Source: Gliomastix tumulicola (taxonomy: Eukaryota; Ascomycota; Sordariomycetes; Hypocreales; Bionectriaceae). Taken from it: a stretch of DNA of 64,000 nucleotides. Of the stretch, positions 10,711 through 22,652 are shown one piece after another. The position numbers and the translations under genes were made by a program. Every line of letters starts with the position of its first letter. Position 1 is the stretch's first letter. The notes under the pieces were generated by a model. That model was not told the DNA's origin. It saw nothing but the letters and a program-made list of their open reading frames with translations, and searched no databases. The stretch spans positions 744,001 to 808,000 of the forward strand of contig BCHX01000003.1 in the NCBI GenBank assembly GCA_001599755.1. The letters are read 5' to 3'.

Positions 10711-13083
10711 ATGCCGCCGCAGTCTCAGAAGCTGACGGCCGAGACGCTCCTCGCCGCCCCGAGATCGAGTCCCCCGGTTCCCAACGACGATGGCACGCTG
10801 GGCGTGTACAGCGTGTCCACGCATACGATCGGCGGAGAGACAGTCAAGGAGGTGCGGGTGATGGACCTGGGGGATGGCTCTTCCCTGCAGCTCTCGGCTG
10901 ACGACAAGGTCCACGACGTCAACTGGATTCCCGGCTCGGTGGAGGAGGTGATATATCTGAGGTCGGAGGAGGAGAAGAAAGGGACACAGATCTTCGTGGC
11001 GAATGCCCGGGATGTTTCGAAGCAACATCAAGAGTTAATGGAGCTGGACGCGCCGATATCGAATGTGAAGCTGAAGCAACTTGACGGTGGAACGGTAGCT
11101 TTCGTCTTCACGGGACTGGTGGGAGAGGATGGCCGTCTGTTCAACGACGAGGTGACGGAGAAGAAGTCGACAGGGCGTGTGTTTGACTCGTACAATATCC
11201 GAGTGGTATGTATGCCTTCGGCCCCTATCCGCCATAGTCTACTCGACACGAGCAATTCACATCTTCAGTAGTGGAACCAGCTTTACAAAGAGCACCTCTA
11301 CGGCCTCTGGTACACCACGTTATCTCGACGAAACCAAACATGGACGCTATCAAACGCCTTCCATAACGTTCTTCAAGACACAAAACTCGAGCTCGCCGGC
11401 CTCTACGACACGTCGGAGGCCACCGACAACTTCGCCCTCAGCTCATCGGGCATTGCCTTCATTGCCCGCGACGCCGCGAGTCGCGATTTCAGAGGCCGCC
11501 TCGACACCCACACATACTTCAGTCCCTTGTCGTCTTTTGACTGTCCGCCGCCCGGGAGGCCAGTGGCGGTATCGCTGCCAGCAGGAGTGGGAGTCGGAGA
11601 ACCGACTTGTGTAAGAGTAGGGCCGGACGGTTCAACTTTTGGCTTTCTCCACGCGCCGGCGACGGATGTATATAACAGGAGACTATACGTGGCGAGGATG
11701 GGAGAGTACATCGCCGCCGCAGATGCGTTCTTGTCCGCCCCCGAGGCACAGGACGAGACCATCTACGAGCCTCCGACGAGCTTCGAATTCGCAGGGCATC
11801 CGAGAAAAGTCATCCTGCAGAGGGAGCTCCACGGCCGCGACGTTCTCGTTCACCTAGAGCTGGACGCCCGCTCGGATCCGCGTCCCGTGACGACTGAGGG
11901 CGCCGTGAAGGCGTATACTCCTCTCAAGCACGGAAACTGGGACGTGTTACTCGTGACAAGCACCAGCCACATCGACAGCAGTCTCGTCCAGATAATCGAC
12001 ACCGCGTCAGGAGTTCCGAAGACGATATTCTCCGCCACAGACCACGGTGCCACCTTCGGCCTCTCGCGACACATGTGGTCCGATCTCTACTTCAGAGGCT
12101 CCGACGGTCTCGATGTACACGCGTTTATTATCAGACCGAGCAGCTTCGACCCGACGAGGAAGTACCCCTGGGTCCTCATGCCGCACGGCGGACCAGTTAG
12201 CGCCTGGACGGACAGCTGGAGCACAAGAGTGAGTGAGACCGCAACAGAAGATGTTACACTTCTATCTTTAACTGATCAACGACATTTATTGTCTCGAAGT
12301 GGAATCTCGCAAGCTGGGCCGAGCAAGGATACATCATCATATGTCCCAACATCTCCGGGAGTACTGGCTTCGGTCTCGGCTTCGCCAAACGTGAGCCCGC
12401 ATCTCGCTCGTCGTCATAACATTGGAAAGTCACTGATGGGAAAAGATAGGGATAAACGACCAGTGGGGAGGAAAGCCATGTGAAGATCTCCTACATCTCA
12501 TCGCCCATTTGGAGACACTGCCGTGTCTCGATCAGGCAAAGGGGGTGCTCGCGGGGGCAAGTTACGGCGCGTATCTGGCTGGCTGGCTCATGGGCCACGA
12601 AGTCATCACAAAGGTTCGTCACTTCGTTTCGCCCTTTATGGTCCCCCATCTAACCAGGCACAGTTCTGCTGCGTCGTGTGGCATAGCGGCATCTTCAATA
12701 TACCGATCTTCATGCTGCAGACAGAGTTCCCAACCGACGATGCCGCCTTCGGCAACCGTCCACCCTTCCCCTGGCTCAACGCTGAGGGTCTCCAGAAATA
12801 CAACCCGGCGCGCCCGGAGCTCCTCGCTAACTGGGGGCGACTCGCCCCGCCGACGCTCGTCATTCACAGTGACAAGGATTACAGATGCCCCATCACCGAA
12901 GGACTTGCAATGTTCGCGGCGCTGCAGGCGCAAGGAGTGCCGAGCCGGTTTCTGACGTTTGAGGACGAGTGCCACTGGGTACTGAAACCTGAAAATTCAC
13001 TAATCTGGTATAAAACGGTCTGGGATTGGGTACGGAAGTGTGTGAACGGGGACATCAAAAGGGGGGATAAGGAATGGCGATGA
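10711..13083 (+). CDS. S9-family serine peptidase (dipeptidyl-peptidase 5 / acylaminoacyl-peptidase type), cytosolic form
   Basis: Five exons (10711-11205, 11272-12228, 12300-12390, 12450-12613, 12664-13083) encode about 708 residues. The enzyme is expected to cleave dipeptides or acylated residues from peptide N-termini. The N-terminal half fits a beta-propeller. The alpha/beta-hydrolase half shows LMPHGGPVSAW, the nucleophile in GASYGAY (S552), the acid in HSDKDYRCP (about D641) and the base in ECHWV (H673). No signal peptide is visible, unlike the secreted DPP5 type, so a cytosolic role is inferred. Intron 1 ends in a tandem CAG-TAG acceptor, and using the first AG would put a stop codon in frame. 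Intron 4 has a similar pair of AGs 6 bases apart. It is convergent with the GH5 gene, with 78 bases between. Confidence 0.9.
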
Positions 13084-13161
13084 TATGAACGACACGACAC
13101 GACACGGACACGCCGTTATGATTACGATTTCATGAGAATGACCGTATATAACAAGGGAGGC

Positions 13162-14631
13162 CTAGTTCTTGGTTGTTGCGTTCGTCTCTTCGATCCACGG
13201 TTTCCAGATTTGCTCGATCCCCTCCTCGAAGCGCCATCCATCCCAGTTGTGATTCATCAGCGCCCAAGTATCATCCACATCCTGACCGCCCTGTCTGGTT
13301 CGGTAGCTTCCTGCAAGCGACCAGACGGCCCAACTGACATCGTTCTCCGTCGTGAACTCCCGCAGACAGTCGATGTAGCTGCTGTTGAGGAAGGTCTCGT
13401 CCTGCGCCGTGCCAAACTCGGTCACGGCGACAGGCGTGAGACGGGAAGGAGGACGGCACGGACCCAGCGGATGGTCCTCCAGAAGGTCGCAGTCAGAGGG
13501 ACGATCCATGCCGAGGGCATTGAAGCCTGCGCGGTAGAGCTGGGCCTTGATGATGTCGCACGTGCCGATGTCGAGGTCTTCCGTCATGGTGTACAGATGT
13601 AGTTCGTAAAAGACCTTGTCACCCCAGTCGTAATCGTCGAGGCTGAATATGACGGGCTGCCTCCTTGGCGAGTCTTGGATAGATACGCACATGTAGCAAG
13701 GCGATGTCAGGAGGTTGGTGCCGCTCGTCAGCGCCGAGAGATCCTCGTCGAATTGCAATCCAGACCAGGATATCAAGAGGTTTGGGTTGGCGCGATGAAT
13801 AGCGTCCGATCCCAATGTCATGTTGCCCACGAGCGTCATCCAGTTGTACTGGAATCGGGGGAACTTCTCCACCCAAGGCTGTCGCAGCTCGTTGACCAGA
13901 GCCATGGAGACAATGTTCTCATGCTGTGCTGCCCACTCGGCGACATATCCAAGCGCACGTGTCCAATTGCCGACGGAGAAGTTCTTGTCGCCAAACCAGG
14001 CGCTGCCATCGTCGTGGCCGCAGCACCAACCAGCCTTGGCAATGTGCATATCCGGGTGGACAAACATGCCCTTCTTTGCGGCAAGGCGCACGACATCACT
14101 CCAGATTTTGAAACGCCCAGTGTTGCGATTCCACGACGGGTTATGCTTCACGATGTCTGTCGTCACCCGGGTGCCGTTGTAGTATCCAAGTGCCTTGATC
14201 ATCGCTGCCTCCAAGGGGACATCATCCTGATCAGACTCGAAGACCTCGTCGACCATTTGAGCCGAGTAGCCCATGCGGAGGAAATTCATCCCTAGGCTCG
14301 CCACATCGTCGAGAATATCCTCCGCGGATTGCTTCTCCAGGCCTTCAGGGACCATGGTCTCTCCTGCATTCGAGTCAGAATCTCATCGACTGGCAGAGGG
14401 GACAGCTGGATTACCTGACATTGGCCAATTGACACCAGCCCACTTCACTTTCTCGCCTCGAGCGTTGACAATGTCCCGGCCATCGGTGCGGAAGGGCCCG
14501 TATGGCCAGTGAGTCTCCCTAGCTTCATAGACTTGGAAGTCCGGATCGAACGAACGACCTTCTAAGGTGGCTGCTAGTCCATGCCTAGCCGCAAATAGAG
14601 CGAGACAGGTCACACCAAGACACTTCATCAT
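13162..14631 (-). CDS. Secreted glycoside hydrolase family 5 protein
   Basis: Two exons (complement of 13162-14363 and 14415-14631) encode about 472 residues. The 51-base intron is phase 1 and restores GVNWPMSGETMVPEG. The ATG at 14631 gives a signal peptide (MMKCLGVTCLALFAARHGLAA), so the product is probably secreted. GH5 marks are the start of the barrel at WAGVNWP, the proton donor in ALVNELRQP (about E231) and the nucleophile in VAVTEFGTA (about E388). The family hydrolyses beta-linked glucans and mannans; the subfamily and substrate cannot be set from sequence inspection. Several cysteines (WCCGHDD, PCYMC) may form disulphides. There is no carbohydrate-binding module, and the protein ends shortly after the barrel. 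Some frame continues upstream of 14631, but this ATG alone gives the signal peptide. Confidence 0.9.
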
Positions 14632-15017
14632 GCGTGCGTAGTCCCGTAAAACTGCCGACAGACCGACAATAGCGAGAGTCTCCTCCTCATTCTGTTTCCC
14701 GGACATCATTGCCCTTCTTATACGGTCAACAACAACGTCCTCCCTGTCTTCATCTCCTCTGCCTCTCCGCACTCCCCCGCATAGGCGGGTTGTCTTGCGG
14801 GGAACTGGTGGAGCAGTACCAAGAGCTTTTCAGAGCCAAAGCTCCTTGACGTCAAGACAACCTTGGAACTGCCGGTGCAAATTGTCACGATTTTCCGGGT
14901 CCTCGGTAAACGCCCGTCTAGTGAATGATGCGCGCCAATGAGGTAGTCCTCAACCCGTGATTCTGTCGGCATAGTACACCCCCGATGAATGTGCCGAAAT
15001 GAGCATGATCCTTCCGT
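14632..15017 (-). promoter_or_regulatory. Upstream region of the GH5 gene / downstream of the Yvc1-like gene
   Basis: These 386 bases separate two tandem minus-strand genes. They should contain the GH5 promoter and the channel gene terminator. No clear site stands out. Confidence 0.4.
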
Positions 15018-17132
15018 TTACGCATTGGTCTTGGTGTCGGAGGCATTAAGCTTCTCTTGCAGGGCCAGAAGAGTATCTGTGAGCAGATCAATTTTGCGGT
15101 GAAGCTCCCCAATCTGAGCCTGGACGCCGCTTTCATCATCGTCGAGGTCATCCTCTTCGCTCCGACTCCGATCTCTCGTGTTTTCCTGTCCAATTGTCTG
15201 CTGATGGTATGCCGTCGACGGTCTGACCTGCGGCATTGTCGGCCGTCTCTTGCGCCCTCTCTGCTCGACAGGCTCATCGTCCAAATAGTGCCATCCGGAA
15301 TGGTGACCTTTGATCATCTCGTAGATCTTGATAACGCCCACGATCGGGAAATGGGTCATCTTGAGCAGAGTTATACGTCCGCTACGGATGGCAGGAGACT
15401 TTGGGAAGAGCAGCGCCCATGGCCGGAAAATGATGAAGGCCAACAGATTGAATGGTGGGAAGAAGTGTGTAAGTCTGTTGCTTGTTGAGGCCTCCAAGAT
15501 GTACACTGCGTAGACGTAGAGGTACTCTTCGCGAGCATGATTGGTGACTCGCATAAAGCTGTTCGAGAGGATACCGGTGAGCGACCCCAGGAGTAGAATG
15601 TTAGTGAAGATGACGAAAATGATCATCAGGGGGGGCCCAAACACGGGATCGATGTCATGCATAATGTCAAGCCCCAGGTATCCGGATCCGAAGAAGATCC
15701 TTGTCAGCACGCCAACCATCTTGGGGACGCTGAACACGTCGCGTCCGATGAGACAGAAGGTGGTGAGAAAGCCCAGATAGAAGATGATGACCAGGACCAT
15801 GAATTTGACGAAGTCCTTGCCCATCTCCTTGAGGCAGGGGATCAACGTTCCCCAGTAGGGGCTCAGGCTCAGAATGGAGCAGATGCGTGGAATCATGAAG
15901 AGCGCTTCGAGAGCCAAGACGTCAAAAGCCCAGCCGTTGAGATTAGAATCATGCCGACTGAGGCCGATTATTCCTACGCAAGTCAGCTCTTGATCTTGGG
16001 CACATCGAATCCAATGTCCAGGGGGGATGTACTCAAGATAGCATAAACTACTCCGATCAAGACCATAATCATGTCGAAGAAGTTCCAGACGTCCGTAGCA
16101 TAGAAGATAGATCCAGCGTCCAGCCATTCACTGAGCTCATCGTATAGGAAGGCTCCGAGCCAGCAGAACAACACAACTTCGACGGCAGTGATGTGCTCGG
16201 TCACGCCTCGTATGAGCACGGCGTAGTACAGGCAGAGAAAGGCTCCAAAGAAGAGTACTTCGTAGCACTTCATGTATTTTGGGACTCGCAACCTCGAGAA
16301 CGGATCCGCCGAGCTAGGGTCATAGAAGCGAGGCTTTTTCGTGGCGTTGATGGATAGAGTATCCCAGAAAATGATGTCGCCATTCCAGATACCAGTGATG
16401 ATCTTCTGCACAATATGCTGGCTGAGGAAGCGCTTAGCATTAGCAATAGCAGCAATTTCCAAGGCATTGAGGCCCTCGAAGGCGGCGGTAGGGTCCTCGG
16501 AACCCGAATCCAGATCAAGCTCATCGCTCCCCTTGGTCAGGCGCGACAAGGACGACAGAAGCTGCGACCTCTTTCCTGAGCTGCCAGGAGGAGCAGAAGG
16601 GTGGGTTCCGTCTCGGTTAGCCACCCGGGCGATCAGAGGTGCCCGCTCATCAACTTCATCCTGGGCCTGATTCATTGGTGTGGGAGGGGAACTTGAATCG
16701 TGGGTTTCAGGAATCTCATGGAGACAATAGTCGAGTGTCTCCTGTTCCGCGAATCGGGACAGAAACCGCCATGCCACAATCTCACAGGCATTGGATCGGG
16801 TCGCCCCAAGCCCCTGCTGCTCATCATCGGATGCATAGTGCCACTTGAGGGCTAAGAGCGCATTAACAGTCGCAAGGTTCGTGCAGTTCTTAGCGAGGTG
16901 ATCGACCAGGACGCGAAGAGAATTGCCTGTGGCGGTGGTCCTCAGCTGTTCAAAGGTGCTCGGCAGTTCGATGGCCTGCTGGAAGAATCTGAAAACGGAT
17001 CAGTGGTTGCTGCTCGCAACAAAGAGGCGATAGGGCCGATTACTTGGCGAGCTTTCTCACTACCTGTCGGAAGGGGTCATCGTGTTTTATGTCTGGGAGT
17101 TGGGAATCTTTGGTTCTGGTTGTTGATGACAT
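15018..17132 (-). CDS. YVC1: TRP-like vacuolar calcium channel (Yvc1 family)
   Basis: Three exons (complement of 15018-15973, 16033-16988, 17044-17132) encode about 666 residues. The family releases Ca2+ from the vacuole on osmotic or mechanical stimulus. The N-terminal cytosolic domain includes ACEIVAWRFLSRF. Hydrophobic membrane segments then run from about residue 230, including VLFFGAFLCLYYAVLI, ATDVWNFFDMIMVLIGVVYAIL and LALEALFMIPRICSIL. The pore-side segment is FVKFMVLVIIFYLGFLTTF followed by GSGYLGLD, and the last helix is PLMIIFVIFTNILLLGSLTG. The C-terminus is basic, then acidic (EEDDLDDDES), and ends in a short coiled coil (IGELHRKIDLLTDTLLALQ). Introns of 59 and 55 bases restore LRIIGLSRHD and KLAKFFQQ. 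The start at 17132 begins a short exon 1 (MSSTTRTKDS); a further upstream exon cannot be excluded. Confidence 0.9.
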
Positions 17133-19215
17133 ACTCGCGGTAGTCTTTGTTGGAAGGGAAGGGCGACGATAGCCGAGACTGCTCTTCAATGGAGAAAGGA
17201 TTTGCAACACAGGGGGTTTCAGCTTGTTGAGATCCAGTCACCTGCGTCACCTGAAGTGTTCGGATGAAGGTGAAACTCTGGGTGTAATTCTGGCTTGCAC
17301 GGCGGACATGACGACGAAGAGTCTGCGGTGCTACCGAGTGAGCTTGCTCACAGTGACGTGACAGAATGAGGTTGAGACAGGGCGAGACAAGACAGGACTG
17401 TACTAGCGGCCGAGCCGCCTCCACTGGCTGGAGGTTATCGTCCGGCCGGTTGAACGTAAAGGGTGAAGTAAAGGGGGGATCATTTTTCACGTTGCATCGA
17501 GGGAGAGGAAAGGAGAGGTTTGCCCAGTCTCTCCAATTTGGTGCTGTAATTCTCATGTTGGGTAATTTTCTCGTGGAAAAGGCAATCATGATAAGACTGG
17601 GGGAAGAAGGCACGAAGGAGACAACTGCCTCAGACTCGCATCCCCATGCCCCACCACTTCAATCCGAGACACCTTATGTAATCAACGGAATCATCCCAGG
17701 TTGCATTTGATGGAATCCTCACTGGCAAGGCAATCTTGCTGTGCCGTTGTCACAGTTGACAGCTGTCAAGCTGCCTCGCGCCGCCATCCCTCCCGTTCCG
17801 GCGCAGCGATCGACACGTATAGCCTCAGACTCATGCCCTGAAGACGCGTACTTGTCGCTTTATTCCGCCTCGCTGGACGATCGGTCCACATACACACACC
17901 TCTTGCTGTCCTGGTGGCTGCGACGCCGATGATTGGGTAAGGGGACGCCAGATCAGAGACAATGTCTGAGATGGGCGGGGAGCAGATTCGATGACTGAAC
18001 CCAGCCTAAATATGGTAGCCGAGGGGGCCGCGACAGCATGCAACATCACCGCCGTCGGATGCTGCAGGCATCACCACCAAAGAGCAAACAAAAGGACGTC
18101 GGGGCAGGCCGCGAATACTACTATTCTTCGGATGCATAATGGGTCGCGAAATCTTTATTTTTGAGCGCATGTAGGTCGATGGGTGTGCGTCGTATTCTTG
18201 GTAAGCTCGTTGACGATCCCAAATTTAGAAGCGCTTGCAACCACCATCTGACGCTATAGAGCATTATTAGAGCCACGCTACAATGGGCAGAGGTGGTGGG
18301 CACCCGACACCACCTTGGTGATCCTGTTGGCGGAGGAATTGGCACTGTATTCTGCAGTCAGTTTTTGGCTGTTCCACAGTCGCTGCACTGTACCTGGAGC
18401 ACTGCCTCAACGGTTAAACGCCAACACCACTTCTCGTGCCTGACTGGCCCGTCACCCTGGATCTTAAAAGGCTCTATTAAGATTTTTGATGGCCACGACA
18501 TCTCGTGATCGAGACCGCCACCGATGCAACAGACAGATTTTGTCTCTCCGGCCTCAAATGGGGTGCGCCACGGCATCACCGTTGTTGCACGAGCAGGACC
18601 TGCCCAGATAGACACGATGGCTCAAACACATCGGATACGGCTGGCTGGCCATCGTGCATGCCTGGCCGCGCTGTCGGATGAGGATCTGGCACTTCACAGC
18701 CCCCAACCTCCCACTTTCTGCAGGGCAGCGTTTGCATTTTTGCGCCGCCCCCAAGCCGTCCAACCGTCTGGCCTAAAAAGGCTTGGGCCACGCCGTTACA
18801 GGGGTGAAACCCGGTAGGCCCACTTGTTGCCAGCCTCCAAAGCCTCTAAAGGCTCTAAAAGGCTCCAGATGCATGAGACGTGCGACAGACGGATCGTATT
18901 TACCCCCGGACTTGCCATGCCGCCCACCAGACGGTGACTTGTTCCCTCCCTCACTTTTCGCTGTTTCTCTTTCTAGCCCTTGCTCGCATTAATTCTCTTT
19001 TATTATCGTTGCTGTGGGAAATATCATTGTATTGCTTCAAACCCTGCATCGCTTCGCCGCGCTGTGTTTGTTTCGACTTGCTTTGTTTTGGTTACTTACT
19101 ATCTCTGCTCTGATCTTTGCGACCTTGGACAGAGACACGAGACCGCCGAGACTGCGATCGCAACTACCAAACGACACCCTGACGGCCACCGGAGGCACCT
19201 TTGCCTCGTTGCGCA
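17133..19215. other. Divergent intergenic region, 2.1 kb, no gene supported
   Basis: It lies between the Yvc1-like gene (-) and the single-pass membrane protein gene (+). The part nearest 19216 is pyrimidine-rich (about 18930-19200), as expected for a leader. Between 18465 and 18870 the motif AAAGGCT recurs, with two copies close together at about 18847-18865. Open frames here have no recognisable motif. Confidence 0.5.
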
Positions 19216-20640
19216 ATGGTCGAGATGCTCTCGCGCGACCTGTTCCTGCGGCTACCACCCTCGACCGCCCTCCTCGTCCTCTCAACCCTCTTCTCGCGAG
19301 CACACAGCAATGCCGTGCCACGTCAGACCAGCACAGTCCCATACACAGAGCTCGACGTTGTCCCTTGGCCCTTGCCGACGCCGAATCCCAGCGACGACAA
19401 CCCGCTCCTCCTACACCGGCAACTGAACACCATCTGCGGATACATAGGAGGTGACCCAGACCTGCCGGCGACATGCTCCGCCGGCTCGCACTGCGCACTG
19501 GACGTCCAGCATAGTGCTATCGGCTGCTGCCCAGACGTTGGCGGGTGCACTGTGGGCGTGTACACGGGGTGCGTCGACAGGAACAGCGATCCGCAGACGG
19601 AGATCAACCCGTACGTCTTCACGTGCGGCGGCGGCGACGTCTGCTATCAGAACACTTTCGACGGAGGGTACTTCCAGTACGGATGTGGCTCATCTTCAAA
19701 CGTTGCGGCGACGGTGGTCGCGACGGCCTCGGGACGCGAGCCTATCGATCTTAGCAGCGTCGCTGTACAGCTGACGGCCGAAGCGACCAGCCTAGCAGAG
19801 CCCACAACAATCGGAACCAGAGACGAGACATCGTCAGATACCGACAGTTCGACAAGTACTAGTGCAGAGTCGAAGACAAGGACTACGAGTGACGAGAGTA
19901 GCACTACTTCTGACTCGTCGGCCACTTCCACGTCCACGTCCACCTCGACGAACGAGCCCGATGCGCCCAACAATGATGATGGGGGCACGAATGTCGGCGC
20001 AATCGTCGGCGGCACCATTGGCGGCGTCGCATTCCTCGCGCTGCTGGGCGTTCTTGCGTTATACCTGCTGCGCCGTAAGAAGGGCAACCTGCGCGAAGGC
20101 CCTCAGAACCAGGGCAAGCAGTATATTGGGTAAGCTCCCCTTTTCTAATGATCGGCCCATAGCCGGAAACTAATTCTTTTCTTCAGACCAGAAGATGACG
20201 GTAACGGCACCTTCAAGCCGCTTCCCTCTGTGCAGGAAGTTGGAAACAGCCAGCTACCTCGCGGCGTCCCGCAAGCCTATGCTGGCGCAGGCGACTACAT
20301 GGGCCACGATTCCTTCGACAACAACGTCGCCGAGCCCTACTCCTCGACATCCCCGTACGCCTACTCGAACCAGCCCAACACCGTGGTCGGCGGGGCTCCG
20401 TTAATGGAGCACGACCGGCAGCCGCTGACCCAGGACCCGGATGAGCTGTCCAACGGTTCTACCAACTACCACGGCGCACTTCGTTCCATCCAGGAGGAAG
20501 GCAGGGAGAGCCCTGTGATCCCCGGCTTCGAGGCGCGGGGGCCTTACATACCGAGGAGAGACGGCGGTGGCGGGCTATGGCAGCACAACCGCGGCACAAC
20601 GCACAGCACCCCGCACACGCGGAATCCGATGTGGCTGTAA
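19216..20640 (+). CDS. Single-pass membrane protein with Cys-rich ectodomain and Ser/Thr stalk
   Basis: Two exons (19216-20129 and 20187-20640) encode about 455 residues; the 57-base intron (GTAAGC...TTCAG) is phase 2. The N-terminus has a signal-peptide-like stretch (STALLVLSTLFS). Residues 74-157 form a cysteine-rich ectodomain (CSAGSHCALD, GCCPDVGGC, TCGGGDVCYQ). Residues about 200-246 are a Ser/Thr-rich, probably O-mannosylated stalk. A transmembrane helix (about 260-285, VGAIVGGTIGGVAFLALLG) is followed by the basic stop RRKKG. The cytosolic tail is about 160 residues and rich in Pro, Tyr and Ser. This plan resembles fungal wall-stress sensors of the Wsc/Mid2 type, but the ectodomain is not a WSC domain that I recognise. 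A sensor or wall-anchor role is inference only. Confidence 0.85.
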
Positions 20641-21236
20641 TGGCCCCCCCTCACTTTAACTCATGTTTTACTATTGACGACGAATGACGACGATGTCTTT
20701 AATATGAAGTGGGGGACATGTTTGGGAGTCAAGGAAAAGAAACCACGTCTGAGACACGATGACGTCGGTTAGGCGCGAAATGTTTCAACTTCGGGATCTT
20801 TGTTTTCTGAGCTTTTCTTGTGCTCGAGCGCGGCCTACGATGATATGCGACATTGGAGGAGTCTAATGATTTGGATAATAAGGGAGAGGCGGCGTGCTTT
20901 GAATGGGCGCTTCAACATGGATTCAAAGGGCTTATAGACTAGACTAGACTAATATTGACATCTGTGCTATTCTGATATCTGAGCTCCCTAAATTCAACCT
21001 TGGACGCCGGGATTTTAATTGCTCCTGTGTCGATCATGCATATCAAGTATAGGTTTCCGGAAGTCAATGCGATCGTGGGTATAGATCAACGACGTCAGAC
21101 TGCTAAGCTGGAGGTAAAGGGGCATTGCATTCGACGCTAAAGAGGAGTGTTCCGGGTAAGGCTGGGTGCCTGTAATATAGAATACAACGCCGGGTTCATA
21201 TTCGCTATTAAGCATCTATAGTGGAGGAAGAAGGGC
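20641..21236. other. Downstream region of the membrane protein gene
   Basis: About 600 bases contain no supported gene. Base composition falls from balanced to A+T-rich towards the AT island. Confidence 0.4.
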
Positions 21237-21790
21237 TAACTACCTAAATTTAGGTAGCTAATACTCCTTAGCTTCCCCTACTAGCTGCTTAACTAAATTA
21301 TTTAATTTATATCCTTTTATACTGAGAAGGTGGAATATTAGTCCGCTGTGCTCAGGTGATTTCATCTATCTTAATAAAATACACTTCCACTTAACTTCAC
21401 TAAAATAGTTTTATTTTATATAAAATTTAGTATATAAATAGAGAAAAGCTAGATTTAATAATATATAAAATCTTAAAATAAAATCTTAAAAATAAATAAA
21501 ATATTTAAAATTATTATAATATTTTAAATTTTATAAATAAAAAATATATTAATCTTAATAATTAAAATAATAATAAATATAAAATTAATATATTTAATTT
21601 TTATAATATTTAAAATTTTTAAATTTTTAAAAAAAAGTTTATAAATTAAATTCTTAATTAAAAATTTAATTATTAAAATAATTTATAAGAAAAATATTAA
21701 TAAATATATTATATTATTTAGTATTAAGCTTATATTTAAATAAGCTAACTCTTAAGAAGGTTAAATATAAGAGTTACTATGCGAGCCAGC
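21237..21790. repeat. Extreme AT island, probable RIP-degraded repeat relic
   Basis: From 21237 to 21790 the sequence is almost wholly A and T. In 21481-21720 I count only 5 G or C in 240 bases. The neighbouring sequence on both sides has ordinary fungal composition, so the change is abrupt. In Pezizomycotina such blocks usually derive from transposons mutated C to T by repeat-induced point mutation. No coding trace survives, so the parent element cannot be named. An 18-base perfect palindrome marks the left edge. Confidence 0.75.
21240..21257. repeat. 18-base perfect palindrome at the AT-island edge
   Basis: CTACCTAAATTTAGGTAG reads the same on both strands. It sits where composition switches from normal to A+T-rich. 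Confidence 0.7.
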
Positions 21791-22652
21791 TGCCGCTAAG
21801 GTATATTACTAACACATGGTTGTTATTTAAGAGAACTAATACTAATACTTCAGTTGCCTCGTTAGATACTTCGAAACCCTGTGCTAATTAGATCCTGTGG
21901 CTGAAAGAGTGAATATAAGCGAACTCTCTAGATTTTGCTTAAGAGGTGGTCGTTTCCAAAAGTGAAGTCACATTGAGGCATGTCAGGCATTTTCTAAGTC
22001 CTCGGGTAATCCAAGAATCTCCGGATCAGGGCTCTTACTTGCCGTCAAAATCTGGACATCAATAGAGCTGAGATGTCCTCCAACAGTTTCTTAACCATCT
22101 AAATATCTCATACGTAACGAAAATCAGGGCATCAGCCCACGCTTTGTGAGGCAAGAGTGAAATCAAGAGATTGCAATGTTGCAGTGAGGGGTTTCCCCCC
22201 TCCTATTAATATATTATGCCTACCTACACAAGATCGTTGCTGACGTGGCATGTAATTATTGGTGTAGTAGGAGGGTATGCCCGCCACGGTTAGGCAGAAA
22301 TTTGCTGGACGTGAAGTAGTAAGTTCACATGTTCCGTTTTCCCTTCTTCCTCCCCTATCTCATGTACGATGCCTGTGTCGGGCAGGTTTTCTGCTAACAT
22401 CGTATGCGTTTTGGGGAATGAGTGTCTTATTTCTTATTTCCCTTCTTTCCTTTGTTTTTTCTCCCTTTTTCTTCTTTCTTAAACTATGTATATATACACA
22501 TATCTGTTTGAGTCTGAAGTCGTCAGATGTAACTTGAAGTATTTCTCTGCTTCCAAGACATCTGCACAAAGCCCTCGTATTTCATTCTCCCGAATATCAA
22601 GTTGTCGACCCATCACGGTTTTCCCACGCGAAAAAACTCGCCAGCATCCACC
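21791..22652. other. Intergenic region between AT island and lectin-fusion gene
   Basis: Moderately A+T-rich, 860 bases, no supported gene. A pyrimidine-rich tract (about 22410-22480) precedes TATATATACACATAT near 22489, which may be the core promoter of the following gene. Confidence 0.4.

Noticed and set aside
12614..12657. Shorter fourth intron of the S9 peptidase ending at the first AG
   Set aside because: The CTAAC branch A would lie only about four bases from that AG. The AG at 12662-12663 is better placed, though both keep frame.
21237..22652. Named transposon in the AT island
   Set aside because: No coding trace, terminal repeat pair or target-site duplication could be identified, so only a degraded repeat is claimed.
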